Origin: an uncultured Caryophanales bacterium
Lineage (GTDB): Bacteria; Bacillota_I; Bacilli_A; RF39; UBA660
NCBI GenBank assembly: GCA_946544685.1
Contig: CAMNML010000003.1
Span: forward strand, 1-64,000
Direction: 5' to 3'
DNA: 64,000 nucleotides
Part shown: positions 17,237 to 26,337 of the stretch, one piece after another
Layout of the letters: each line of letters begins with the position of its first letter
How positions within the stretch are numbered: position 1 is the stretch's first letter
The notes under the pieces: generated by a model
What the model was told of the DNA's origin: nothing
Databases searched by the model: none
Seen by the model: only the letters and a program-made list of their open reading frames with translations
Program-made: the position numbers and the translations under genes

Positions 17237-17314
17237 TTTAAATAATCCCCTTTCATGAATGCGTTATATTATACACTTATTTCACAATTTGTCAAATTTT
17301 TTTTATCAAAATAC

Positions 17315-17340
17315 AAAAAGAATTCAACTTTGTGATTCTT
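17315..17340 (-). terminator. Terminator after thioredoxin-like gene
   Basis: Stem AAGAAT/ATTCTT around an 11-base loop, followed by TTT on the minus strand; it overlaps the gene's 3' end. Confidence 0.5.
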
Positions 17341-17764
17341 TTGTGTTAATGTATTTATTTATCCATATTTCAAATTCATGTACATCTTGATATTTTTTTA
17401 GGTCTTTATCTTTATTAGCGTCTAGATAGCTTATTATCTTTCCTTGTTTAACTATTATTATTGATGGAGCGTATTTTACTTTACTATAGTATTTTGTATT
17501 TTTAAAGTCTTTAAATGGAATTGATATAAAGTCTATCTTATATTTTTCCATATATTCTTTGAATATTTTGTCGCATGGTATTTCAAATGTACAGTAATTA
17601 TTGTATGTATATAGTATATATGTTTCTTGTTCTAAATTATCTAATGAGTTTACTGTTATGAATTTTCCTTCGTTATAATATTTATTTGTTAGATTTATTT
17701 TTTCTTGTTTTTTACAGCCTGTTAGTATTAGTATTGGAAGTAGTACAATTATTAGTTTTTTCAT
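17324..17764 (-). CDS. Thioredoxin-fold lipoprotein
   Basis: 146 residues with a lipoprotein signal (LPILILTGC, lipobox LTGC). The mature part has the thioredoxin pattern: ETYILYTYNNYC strand, CTFEIPCD where the redox motif should be (Cys-X5-Cys rather than CXXC), and VKYAPSIIIVKQGK with the cis-Pro. Probably an extracytoplasmic redox or binding protein, with an unusual active site. Start overlaps the rhodanese gene stop (TAATG). Confidence 0.65.
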   Translation of the reverse strand: MKKLIIVLLPILILTGCKKQEKINLTNKYYNEGKFITVNSLDNLEQETYILYTYNNYCTFEIPCDKIFKEYMEKYKIDFISIPFKDFKNTKYYSKVKYAPSIIIVKQGKIISYLDANKDKDLKKYQDVHEFEIWINKYINTKESQS

Positions 17765-18429
17765 TATTTTACCTCTGTTAGATTTTTAAAGTCTATATCG
17801 TGATATACTACTTTCCAAAAGTCATATTTATCATTATTCTTTATTTGAATGTTGTTTTTTCCATTATAATACCAATATCCACCAACATTATATATTTTAT
17901 TTTCATCCCATCCTAGTGATACTAGCAGTTGTTTTGTCATACCAGCGTATCCTCCGCCACCACACATTAGAAATATATTTTTGTTTTTTGGAAAATAATA
18001 TTCTAATATTTCTAATGATTCTTTATAGTTTGCTTTGTATGTTCCATCTTCTAATTGAGTGAATAGTGTTTTTCCTTTATATGATTCTCCTACTTCTTTT
18101 GGTAATCCTTTTACTTGTGTTAGATATGGATATGGTATTACTTCAAATCCTTTTACTATTCCTGATAGATATGAATCACCACCTATTGCTTCGTAATTTC
18201 CTGGATCTTTTAACATTCTCATATCTCTATATACTGAGTCTTCTCTATTTAAATAATTATCTATTGTTTCTTCATTTATATTTTTATCTATACCAAGTTG
18301 TCCTCGTTGTCCTTCTGTTATTTGTGGTTTTGGTAATGTTTTTAATTTAGTTTTATTTGGAATTAAATATCCTATAAGTAGTCCTAATAATAGAGTTATG
18401 GTTAGTGTTATAAGTGTTTTTGATTTCAT
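17764..18429 (-). CDS. Membrane-anchored rhodanese-domain protein
   Basis: 221 residues: N-terminal membrane anchor (TLTITLLLGLLIGYLI) then an extracytoplasmic rhodanese domain: VYRDMRMLKDP, GGDSYLSGIVKGFEVIPY, IFLMCGGGGYAGMTKQLL with the loop Cys, and NVGGYWYYNG. Rhodanese domains carry sulfur on that Cys. Coupled to the thioredoxin-like lipoprotein, suggesting extracytoplasmic sulfur or disulfide chemistry. Confidence 0.75.
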   Translation of the reverse strand: MKSKTLITLTITLLLGLLIGYLIPNKTKLKTLPKPQITEGQRGQLGIDKNINEETIDNYLNREDSVYRDMRMLKDPGNYEAIGGDSYLSGIVKGFEVIPYPYLTQVKGLPKEVGESYKGKTLFTQLEDGTYKANYKESLEILEYYFPKNKNIFLMCGGGGYAGMTKQLLVSLGWDENKIYNVGGYWYYNGKNNIQIKNNDKYDFWKVVYHDIDFKNLTEVK

Positions 18430-18458
18430 TTTCTTACCTCCTTATAGTGTAATTATAA

Positions 18459-18483
18459 CAAAAAAAGCAGACTTTTGTCTACT
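18459..18483 (-). terminator. Terminator after the 18484 gene
   Basis: Stem AGCAGAC/GTCTACT (one G-U pair) followed by a T run on the minus strand. Confidence 0.7.
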
Positions 18484-19146
18484 TTATGTCCTTGGTCTAT
18501 AATTTTTTGGAGTTTTTTTTATCTTTTTTTTCGGAATGGTTGTTACATTTTGCTTGGCTGCTTCTGTTAGTTTTGCTTTTGCAGCTACCAATTTTTGTTT
18601 TGCCTCTCTGATTTGTCTTAATTTATCATTTTCATTATAATCTAAATTATCTTTTTTTACATCGTAATACTGTATTGGTATTGTTTTAATTGTTGTTTCA
18701 TATGTTTCTTCTGTATAGTTCATTATTTTTTCTAATTCTAGTTTTATTTGTTTTAATTGTTCTAATTCATTTTTTTGTTCTTCTACATATATTTTTTGCT
18801 GTTTTGTCAATAAGTATTCCCCTATTAGTGTTATTGGCGCTATAGCAAGTGCTAGTTTCAATGCCGAAAGTGTTGCATCACTTAAATTTCCTAGGATTGT
18901 TTTTATTATTATTTCTCTATTTTCTTCTTTTGTAACTGAATAACCAATTATAAATGCCATTATTGATGATAGTATTGTGACATATGGCAAATGATACTTA
19001 TTTTGTTCCTTTTCCATACTTTCTAATTCTTTTTGATATAAGCTGATTTTTTTATTAATAAAGTCTATATCTGTATCTGGATTATATCCGTTTATTTTTC
19101 TTCCTAATGCGCAATATGGGATTGCACCTAGTTCTATTTTTTCCAT
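18484..19146 (-). CDS. Hypothetical protein with two membrane segments and coiled coils
   Basis: Start placed at ATG 19144-19146 after AAGGA, not the upstream ATG at 19164; ~220 residues. A helical coil (KISLYQKELESMEKEQNK) is followed by two hydrophobic segments (VTILSSIMAFIIGYSV and LALAIAPITLIGEYLL), another coil and a very basic tail KKKIKKTPKNYRPR. Family not recognised. Confidence 0.5.
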   Translation of the reverse strand: MEKIELGAIPYCALGRKINGYNPDTDIDFINKKISLYQKELESMEKEQNKYHLPYVTILSSIMAFIIGYSVTKEENREIIIKTILGNLSDATLSALKLALAIAPITLIGEYLLTKQQKIYVEEQKNELEQLKQIKLELEKIMNYTEETYETTIKTIPIQYYDVKKDNLDYNENDKLRQIREAKQKLVAAKAKLTEAAKQNVTTIPKKKIKKTPKNYRPRT

Positions 19147-19217
19147 TGTTATTCCTTCTTTCATTGTTGTTATTGTATCATAAGTTTTTTCTTTTTTAAA
19201 TAAATTTATGCCATTTT

Positions 19218-20063
19218 TTAGTTATATATATGTTTTCCTATTTTTTCTCCAACATTTACTATTGTTTCTATTCCTTTTTGGCTATATTCGATAATATCTT
19301 TATCTATTTCAATATTTTTTATTACGATTACTACTGTGCTTCCTCCTGGTAGAAAGTATCCTTTTTCTTCTCCTTTTTTGAATTGTTTTTTATTATGATT
19401 AATTATCTTTCCTATCATCATAGCGCCTACTTCCATGTATATTATTTGTCCAAAATTTTTTGTTTCTAATATACTGTATTCTCTATGATTTTCTTTGTAT
19501 ATTTTATATTTTTTTGATGTTTCACTTACTGTGTGATATTTTCCTTTTATATTTTTTATTTTTAAAGTTTTTCCATCGTCTATGTAGTGAAATCTATGGT
19601 AGTCATCTACTGCAAGTCTAAATATTAAAATGTATCCATTTTTATATTGTTCTAGATTTTCATTACAAAACAGTTCATCTAATGTATATTCTTGATTTTT
19701 TATTTTTACTTTTAGATTTTCTTTTATTTTATATACTGATAATTTTGAGTTGCATGGACTTATTAGTGTATTTCTTTCTTTTTCTATTTTTATATTTTTT
19801 AGTTTTCTTATAAAGAATTCATTAAATGTTTTGTAGTTTTTTTCTTCATATAGATTCATATCTATATTGTTTTGTTTTATGAATTTTTTTATTTTTATTT
19901 TACTTATTCTAGTCTTATTATATATTCCATATAGTTTTGAAATTAGTTTTGAAGTAGCTATTTTTAATAGTATTTTATTGTTATATATTATATTTAGTGG
20001 TTTTTCTCCTATGTGTTTTATTTCTATTATTTGTTTAGTTGTTCTATTGTATACTTTTGTCAT
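19218..20063 (-). CDS. psd: Phosphatidylserine decarboxylase proenzyme
   Basis: 281 residues. Converts phosphatidylserine to phosphatidylethanolamine at the membrane. Motifs: FNEFFIRKLKN, RLAVDDYHRFHYID (catalytic Asp/His), GKYHTVSE, MEVGAMMIGKI, and the self-cleavage site GGST in LPGGSTVVIV, which yields the pyruvoyl group on Ser. Its ATG overlaps the pssA TGA (ATGA), so synthase and decarboxylase are made together. Normal length for the family. Confidence 0.95.
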   Translation of the reverse strand: MTKVYNRTTKQIIEIKHIGEKPLNIIYNNKILLKIATSKLISKLYGIYNKTRISKIKIKKFIKQNNIDMNLYEEKNYKTFNEFFIRKLKNIKIEKERNTLISPCNSKLSVYKIKENLKVKIKNQEYTLDELFCNENLEQYKNGYILIFRLAVDDYHRFHYIDDGKTLKIKNIKGKYHTVSETSKKYKIYKENHREYSILETKNFGQIIYMEVGAMMIGKIINHNKKQFKKGEEKGYFLPGGSTVVIVIKNIEIDKDIIEYSQKGIETIVNVGEKIGKHIYN

Positions 20064-20653
20064 ATAACTAGTATTATTGTTCCTATTATTCCTAGTATTA
20101 GTAAGAATATTAAGGCCTTATTTTTTGGTTTAATTACTTTTATATTTAATACAAATAGTATAGCAACTATTAATATAATTAGTGTATATATTATATTAAA
20201 TATATTTGTTTCTAATATTCTTGATAGTAAATAAAACGCAGGGAATATTATTGCAGATGATGTTACAGGTAGTCCTGTATAGTATTTTTTTGGTGTATTA
20301 GTTGCTGATAAGTTAAAATTAGCAAGTCTCGCTACTGCAAACATTCCATATATAAAGTATATTAGTATATGGTATGGTTCAGTTAGTCCCATTCCATAAA
20401 AGATTATTATTGGAAATGCTCCAAAACTATATGTATCTATTAGTGAGTCTAGTTGTATTCCAAATTCTATTTCTTCTTCTGTTCTTTTACACTTACGTGC
20501 TACTGTTCCATCAAACATATCGCATATTCCTGATATTACTAGACATGCAAAAGCATAACTTATTTTATTATTAAATACTAGGTATATTCCTATTGTTGTT
20601 GATAGCAACCCTAAGTAGCTTAATATTACTGATTTATTCCATTTTCCTATCAT
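20060..20653 (-). CDS. pssA: CDP-diacylglycerol-serine O-phosphatidyltransferase
   Basis: 197 residues, about six membrane helices. The CDP-alcohol phosphatidyltransferase signature is complete: DMFDGTVAR, then FGIQLDSLIDTYSFG (DGxxAR...GxxxDxxxD). Makes phosphatidylserine from CDP-diacylglycerol and serine, feeding the adjacent Psd. The C-terminus is multi-helical as in the PssA group. Start follows AGGAGG. Confidence 0.92.
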   Translation of the reverse strand: MIGKWNKSVILSYLGLLSTTIGIYLVFNNKISYAFACLVISGICDMFDGTVARKCKRTEEEIEFGIQLDSLIDTYSFGAFPIIIFYGMGLTEPYHILIYFIYGMFAVARLANFNLSATNTPKKYYTGLPVTSSAIIFPAFYLLSRILETNIFNIIYTLIILIVAILFVLNIKVIKPKNKALIFLLILGIIGTIILVI

Positions 20654-20696
20654 TTGTACCTCCTACTACTTTATTATTATATCAAATTGAATGTAA

Positions 20697-20721
20697 AAGA
20701 AAAAGAGAAATTAATTCTCTT
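20697..20721 (-). terminator. Terminator of the 25.1-20.8 kb operon
   Basis: Stem AGAGAA/TTCTCT around ATTAA-type loop with a T tract on the minus strand. Confidence 0.65.
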
Positions 20722-20770
20722 CATATACTATTTACATATGTAGTTTATTAATTTACTTAAATTAGAATTT

Positions 20771-21058
20771 TTAATTAAATTTTTCTATATATGTAAAATC
20801 CATATTTATATTATATATATCCATGACATTTTCTCTTCTAAGTTTTTTCTTTATTTCTTCAAAGTCATTTAGAAAGAAGTCTATTTCATATGTAAGTAAA
20901 TCATCTATATTTTTTATTCCTATATATTTTAAGTAATTAATTATGTTTGTTATACTTTCTTCATTACATTCGATTGACAAGATAATTGCATCACCATTTA
21001 CTTCTATGATTTTATTTAATGTTTCTTCACTTATTCCCAAATCTATTAAATTGTTCAT
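20771..21058 (-). CDS. Small hypothetical protein, 95 aa
   Basis: Helical and acidic, with a DLGISEETLNKIIEVNGDAI start and a repeated-helix feel (SITNIINYLKYIGIKNIDDLL), like single mTERF/helical-repeat units. ATG overlaps the TGA of the 538-residue gene (ATGA), so it is translationally coupled to it. Its helices resemble those of the 538-residue neighbour in style. Not recognised. Confidence 0.5.
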   Translation of the reverse strand: MNNLIDLGISEETLNKIIEVNGDAIILSIECNEESITNIINYLKYIGIKNIDDLLTYEIDFFLNDFEEIKKKLRRENVMDIYNINMDFTYIEKFN

Positions 21059-22635
21059 AATGTTTTCTCCTTTAAAATAATTCCTCTTATCATATCGAAT
21101 TGATCTTTTGTTAGCATACTTTTATATGTAATTGCGAATAGTAATAATTTATCTCTATCTAATTCAGGGTATGCTTGTAATAATATAGGATATATAGTTT
21201 TAACTTTCATTATTGAAATAAGAGCTGATTGATTGTCTTTACTAAATAAATATGTTCTTTCAGAATTTCTAAATTGTTCTAATTCATCAATTTGCTCATC
21301 ACTATAATTTGCATAATCAATTGGTGTTGTAGATATTTCTTGTTTATCTATTGTTTGTTCCATTTCAGAATCGATTTGTTCATCAAAAATAGTAGATTTA
21401 TATGTTTCTTTTTCTGTTATTTCTCCGCTTTGGATTAAATAACGAGAAATATCTGCAAACTGTCCAATTCTTGATGATTGTTTAGTCATAAATTCTTCTA
21501 ATTTTCCTCTTTCGATTAATTGATCTAATATTAATTGAATATTACGCGCTTTTAAACTAGACAACGCAAAATTTATTCCTGCTAAGTTGCTGTATCCATA
21601 TTGTTTTAAAACCTCAATATTGTGTCCTGTTGTTGCAGCAGACGCTATAAGCGATGATGGTGCAGTTATTATTTTCTTAGCATCATATCCAAGTTGACTT
21701 ATTAGTTCTATATTTTGTTTAAAGTGTTCAAAACATCCATTTGTATGATTGACTATTACACTGTACTTATTTCCAAATGCTGCAGGAACTTTTCTTAATA
21801 CTTGTGTGAAATCAAGTTTATGTTTTTCATCATTCAGTATTTTTTTCATTTCATTTAATATGGCAGTATTTGAGCATAATGCTAAATAGCAATACTCATA
21901 TTTTTCTATATCAAATGGAATGTTATTCTCATTGCACCATTTAATTATATCTACTATATTTTGGAAATTGCCTTTTTTAGGGATTTCTTTTCGAAGTTTT
22001 TCGTTTGCTTTACTAATATCACAATTATATTGTTGTAATAGTGTTTGTATTTCTTCTTCTGTTAAACCTTTGCCTGTTTCTTTTTGTGAATTTTTTTTAT
22101 TTTTTGCTTGACTTGTATTTGAAAGATTCAATGCCGATAGGCGATTAATTTCTTGTGTAATTGCTTTAAACAATTCCAAAATTGTTGTAGAAGGAATTAT
22201 ATATTTACTTACTATATTATTTATTTGGTCTATCGTTTGTCCTTCAGTAACCACATAGGGATTCTCATTTATTTGTTTAATTATTTCTCTTATATCACTT
22301 CCTGGCGATAGTTCATTAATTTTTTTATCAAGAATTTGTATTAGAGTTGTATAGATTGGGTGTTGTTGTATACTTTTCTTTTGTGCTTCTGATAAGGTAA
22401 CAAATTCACTATTATTTAAAATTCTTAATGTATCCATCAAACGAAAATAGTCTTTTAAATTTATTTGAGTTTCCTCTTTAAATAAATTTTGATACTTAAG
22501 TAAAGTAAAGACATCTTTTTCTATTTCAGCCTTTGCAATTTGATAGATACTTGCAGTACTAGATGGAGGGAGATTATTTAATATTTCTGTCAATACATCT
22601 ATAGTATTTTGACTTTTACTTAAAGATTGCATCAT
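21055..22635 (-). CDS. Hypothetical helical-repeat protein
   Basis: ATG at 22633-22635 (or the next ATG) follows GGGGG, rather than the frame's first ATG at 22671; ~526 residues. N-terminal helical region with Ser/Thr-rich parts. Middle and C-terminal helix-turn-helix repeats (LGYDAKKIITAPSSLIASA, YGYSNLAGINFALSSLKAR, IQLILDQLIERGKLEEFM), reminiscent of mTERF-like arrays. Overlaps the 3' end of the upstream 827-residue gene. No catalytic motif seen; unknown. Confidence 0.5.
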   Translation of the reverse strand: MMQSLSKSQNTIDVLTEILNNLPPSSTASIYQIAKAEIEKDVFTLLKYQNLFKEETQINLKDYFRLMDTLRILNNSEFVTLSEAQKKSIQQHPIYTTLIQILDKKINELSPGSDIREIIKQINENPYVVTEGQTIDQINNIVSKYIIPSTTILELFKAITQEINRLSALNLSNTSQAKNKKNSQKETGKGLTEEEIQTLLQQYNCDISKANEKLRKEIPKKGNFQNIVDIIKWCNENNIPFDIEKYEYCYLALCSNTAILNEMKKILNDEKHKLDFTQVLRKVPAAFGNKYSVIVNHTNGCFEHFKQNIELISQLGYDAKKIITAPSSLIASAATTGHNIEVLKQYGYSNLAGINFALSSLKARNIQLILDQLIERGKLEEFMTKQSSRIGQFADISRYLIQSGEITEKETYKSTIFDEQIDSEMEQTIDKQEISTTPIDYANYSDEQIDELEQFRNSERTYLFSKDNQSALISIMKVKTIYPILLQAYPELDRDKLLLFAITYKSMLTKDQFDMIRGIILKEKTL

Positions 22636-25099
22636 TATTCCCCCTTTCTTTTTCGGCTTGTAGCAATTCATTTATTCTTCTTTCATGTTCTTGTTGTCTA
22701 ACTATGAATAATTTTCTTTCGTCTGGAGTTGCATTTTTTAGTGATTTATATTTTTCAATAAAATTATGGATTGCAGCATCATTTTTTGTAACATCAGAGT
22801 ATACTTCAGATTCATTTGATGCCTTTATTCCTAATGATTCTATTAGATATACAGGTTTATTAGTTTCAAGTACATCACCGGGTAGCTGTCGATATGCTGT
22901 TCGCATACTATTTCCAAATTGAACTCGATATCCAAAATATCCTAATGGTTTAGATCGATTTTCCTTTTGGCTATTACCTAATACTGGGGCTGATTTTTGA
23001 ATTTTATCTGGCATTGTATTTTTAAAATAATTAATCATGTAATTTACTTTTTTAATTTCACTAGGTCCATACTTTCCGAATACTTTTGAGTCACTTATTA
23101 ATCTTTTTTCAACTTGTGTTGTTCCATCTTCCCATTCAAAAAACACTACTATACATGGAGTATCTTCGTTATCAGTTGTTTGTTGTTCTATTAGTTCTTC
23201 TAATTTTTTTTCTTGTGCTTGATTATATTGCTCTTCAATCAAAGAATAATTTTTTAATAAACCAGATAATTCAGCTATATTTTTTCGCATCTCTAAATAA
23301 TCAGTTATTTCTAGTTCTAATCCTTCATCAATCAGTTCTATAGTCGTTTTTAACTCAGTGATTATTATTTTGATTCTTTTATTTATTTGGTAAAGTTTTA
23401 AAGTTTCAAAATCAAGATTACGTGAACTTAATGGGTATAAAAGCTCGTCTCTCCTAAGATCCAAGTCAATACCCTCATATGCATGTAAAATTGCATCTAT
23501 AAATTCTTTTTCTTCTTTTGGCAAATATTGAATTTCACAATTGCTAATTTTATCTTCTATTTCGCCTATAAGGTTGCTTGCTTCTTCTATTGCATTCTCT
23601 TGTTTTTGTTTAAACTCTTGTCGTGCTTGTTGCTCATCTTGTAGCACTTGTTCATTTTTCGTTTCTATTCTTTTTTTGCATTCTTGATAATGTTTAATAT
23701 ATAGTTTTATTAAAGCGATTCTATTTTCCATGTTGTTATCATTGCTATTTCCTATTTGATATTTTAATCCATGAATTATTAGTCTTAGTTGACATTCGCT
23801 ACTTTCATTTTTAATTTCTTCCATTGCAGCTTCTATTTTTTCTTTATCAATGTAATCACTTTGTAACTCTTGTGAAATGATATATTCTATTTCATTATCT
23901 TTATCAATTGATAAATCAACACTTGTTTCTCTATTGTTCATTTCTGAAACTATTATTTGCTTTGCTTGTTCTAATAACTCTGCATATTCTTCAGTTATTT
24001 CGTCATGTTCTTTTTGTAAATTTTGATTTCCCATTGATTCAGGTTGTTTTGCATTACTTGATTGTAATTTATCAATGTTAGCTTGGTATTTTGCTGATAT
24101 ATTTTCTTTTATTATATTTACTATGTGTTCGATTTTTTGTTTTCTAGCTAATCGTGCTTGTTCTTTTAACAAGCTGAATACCATATTAGTTATAACGGTT
24201 TGTTCAAAATTTTCTCTTTGAATATATTCTATATACTTTCCAATGTTTTCATTGCTTATAAACTGTATTAATCGACCATCTACACCTATATTTTGTGCGA
24301 TAGTTTTCATTAAATGTGTATAATCTGATTTTTTCTGGATTTCACTATGAATTTCTTCTTTTTCCCTTCTGAATTGTGATAAGATTTTATTTATTCTAAA
24401 ATTGAAAAAGTCCTTACTTGCTTTATCACCAACATTTATTACACCATTGCTTGCTGAAACAATTTGTTTTGTTATTTCTGAATATCCTTGTTGAAACAAA
24501 TTAAGTGCTGAAGCTAAGAATTTAAGTCCATCAATTTTTCCTTCATTAAAATTTTGTTGTAATTCTTCAATTGTTATTATTATATTTTGTACTTGTTCTA
24601 TTTTTTCTTCTTTTTGGGTTAATGATTTTTTATTACTTTCAATTTTTGAATCAAGTGTCTCTTTTAAATTTTTCAATAACGAATAGGATGATTGTTGAGC
24701 ATTACTTTGGGTATATTTGCCCAATTCATCATTAAAATCATAGTCTTTTAGTTTCTCTAGATTCACATCAATATAAACTGGGCTATTTAATGCTAATTTT
24801 AATGAAACTATTAAAAGTTCTATTTCTTCCTTTTTTTGACTAATTTCATCAATATTTAATCCATCTATTTCAGTGTATAACACATCTATTTTATCTATAA
24901 AATCATCAATATTTACCGAATTATTATTTGTTGTTTTTTCTTGTTCAAGTAGACTTTTGACGATTAATAATTCTGCCAAGTATATTTCTTTCAAATCAAA
25001 ATCACCATATATTTCATTAAAGTCTTTTTGCCTTTGTTGTTGTGATAAATTTGAGTAATATTGTAGGTTTTTTTTAAATCTTTCTAAAAATTCATCCAT
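22616..25099 (-). CDS. Large coiled-coil hypothetical protein, 827 aa
   Basis: Long helical/coiled-coil protein rich in Gln/Glu/Lys, with no signal or membrane segment. The last ~180 residues form a distinct alpha/beta domain: CIVVFFEWEDGTTQVEKRL, GPSEIKKVNYMINYF, GYFGYRVQFGNSMRTAYRQL, PVYLIESLGIKA. That domain has no sure family; a RelE/ParE-like or effector fold is only a guess. First gene of the three-gene coupled operon to 20771. Codon choice (TTA and CAA common, CTA rare by eye) differs from neighbours. Confidence 0.5.
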   Translation of the reverse strand: MDEFLERFKKNLQYYSNLSQQQRQKDFNEIYGDFDLKEIYLAELLIVKSLLEQEKTTNNNSVNIDDFIDKIDVLYTEIDGLNIDEISQKKEEIELLIVSLKLALNSPVYIDVNLEKLKDYDFNDELGKYTQSNAQQSSYSLLKNLKETLDSKIESNKKSLTQKEEKIEQVQNIIITIEELQQNFNEGKIDGLKFLASALNLFQQGYSEITKQIVSASNGVINVGDKASKDFFNFRINKILSQFRREKEEIHSEIQKKSDYTHLMKTIAQNIGVDGRLIQFISNENIGKYIEYIQRENFEQTVITNMVFSLLKEQARLARKQKIEHIVNIIKENISAKYQANIDKLQSSNAKQPESMGNQNLQKEHDEITEEYAELLEQAKQIIVSEMNNRETSVDLSIDKDNEIEYIISQELQSDYIDKEKIEAAMEEIKNESSECQLRLIIHGLKYQIGNSNDNNMENRIALIKLYIKHYQECKKRIETKNEQVLQDEQQARQEFKQKQENAIEEASNLIGEIEDKISNCEIQYLPKEEKEFIDAILHAYEGIDLDLRRDELLYPLSSRNLDFETLKLYQINKRIKIIITELKTTIELIDEGLELEITDYLEMRKNIAELSGLLKNYSLIEEQYNQAQEKKLEELIEQQTTDNEDTPCIVVFFEWEDGTTQVEKRLISDSKVFGKYGPSEIKKVNYMINYFKNTMPDKIQKSAPVLGNSQKENRSKPLGYFGYRVQFGNSMRTAYRQLPGDVLETNKPVYLIESLGIKASNESEVYSDVTKNDAAIHNFIEKYKSLKNATPDERKLFIVRQQEHERRINELLQAEKERGNNDAIFK

Positions 25100-25173
25100 G
25101 TGTTCACACTCCTATTTATACTGTATATTATTATATAACATTTTTTATAAATTTTCTACTTTTTTTATTTATC

Positions 25174-25198
25174 AAAAAAAGCAATATTTTCATATTGT
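25174..25198 (-). terminator. Terminator after the 25199 gene
   Basis: Stem CAATAT (25182-25187) / ATATTG (25192-25197) then seven T on the minus strand. Confidence 0.7.
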
Positions 25199-26188
25199 TT
25201 ATTTGTGATATGTTCCGCCCCATTCAACTATTGTAAATCCTTTTCTTTCTTCTTTTTTTAATTGTTGTTCTTTTACTTTTATAGGTTTATCTAATTCTTT
25301 AAAGTCCATCATTACTCTTATTAGTGTATCTGGTTCTTTACTAAATTCTAGTGGCATATTTATATCTTTTTCATTTCTAAATGATATAAAGTTGTATTCA
25401 TTATTTTCTAGTTTATCTATCCAATATACTATAAATTCATTTATTTCATATTCATTTAGTCCTAGTATTTCTAGTTTTTCTTCTAAGAATTTTACTGAGT
25501 TTTCTCCTTTTACTACAAATCCTTCATCCATGTTTAGTTTGTAGTTATCTATTCCTTCCCAATATAGTCCATAGTAGTTTCTTTTAGTGTTGTAATCGTA
25601 TATGTTTCCGTCTTGTGATACTCTTACATTCCATTCATTTTTATATTTTGGATATGTATACAGTAAGTCTTTTTCATTTCCTAATTTTATTGTTAAGTCT
25701 ATTTCTTCTTCTGGATAAATATATATCATTGGTTTTTTTTCAATATCTGGATCACATATTTCTCTTTTTGTTGTTCTTGTATATGCTTCTACTTCTTTTT
25801 CTTCTTCTATTTCATAAATAAATGTTATTTGCTTTATTGGACATACTCCACACTTATATGATACATCAAAGTATATTTTATATTTGTCTTTTTCTTTTTC
25901 TAATTTATCATTTTCTATTGTTTCTGTGCATGAATCTATTGGCATTGTATAGAACAAGTATTTTTTATTTATGAAATCTTGTTCTTTTAGTTCTTTTGTC
26001 ATTTCATTTTCTTTTTTTTCTATAAATTCTTTATACTGTTCATATGTATCTATATATTTATATGATATGTTTGGATTTTCTAGTATTTCATATTGTTGTT
26101 CTTCTTCTATATCTTTTTGATTTAATAGAATTATTATAATTACAAATATTATTGTTATTATTGTTCCTAGTATTATTTTATTTTTCAT
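25199..26188 (-). CDS. Membrane-anchored surface protein of a conserved unknown family
   Basis: 329 residues, N-terminal membrane anchor. The C-terminal ~210 residues form a domain I have seen in uncharacterised Bacillota and fungal proteins: PMIYIYPEEEIDLTIKLG, LYTYPKYKNEWNVRVSQDG, YYGLYWEGI and a closing RVMMDFKEL...FTIVEWGG. The preceding part has a Cys pair CGVCPI. Own promoter (26280-26307) and terminator. Function unknown. Confidence 0.65.
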   Translation of the reverse strand: MKNKIILGTIITIIFVIIIILLNQKDIEEEQQYEILENPNISYKYIDTYEQYKEFIEKKENEMTKELKEQDFINKKYLFYTMPIDSCTETIENDKLEKEKDKYKIYFDVSYKCGVCPIKQITFIYEIEEEKEVEAYTRTTKREICDPDIEKKPMIYIYPEEEIDLTIKLGNEKDLLYTYPKYKNEWNVRVSQDGNIYDYNTKRNYYGLYWEGIDNYKLNMDEGFVVKGENSVKFLEEKLEILGLNEYEINEFIVYWIDKLENNEYNFISFRNEKDINMPLEFSKEPDTLIRVMMDFKELDKPIKVKEQQLKKEERKGFTIVEWGGTYHK

Positions 26189-26279
26189 ATTTACTCCTTT
26201 TTAATATAATTAATTTCAAAGAATATAATCGTTAAAAATGGTAGGCTGGTCGCAATTATTTTTCTCAAATCCTATTAAT

Positions 26280-26307
26280 AATATACTTTTTTCGGTGGCT
26301 AAGTCAA
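26280..26307 (-). promoter_or_regulatory. Promoter of the 25199 gene
   Basis: Minus strand TTGACT (26302-26307), 16-base spacer, TATATT (26280-26285), with a ~90-base leader before the start. Confidence 0.6.
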
Positions 26308-26337
26308 TTTTTTTATATTATTCATATCTATATTGTT

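Noticed and set aside
20771..21058. Antitoxin of a toxin pair
   Set aside because: No toxin-like partner or DNA-binding motif seen; coupling alone is insufficient.
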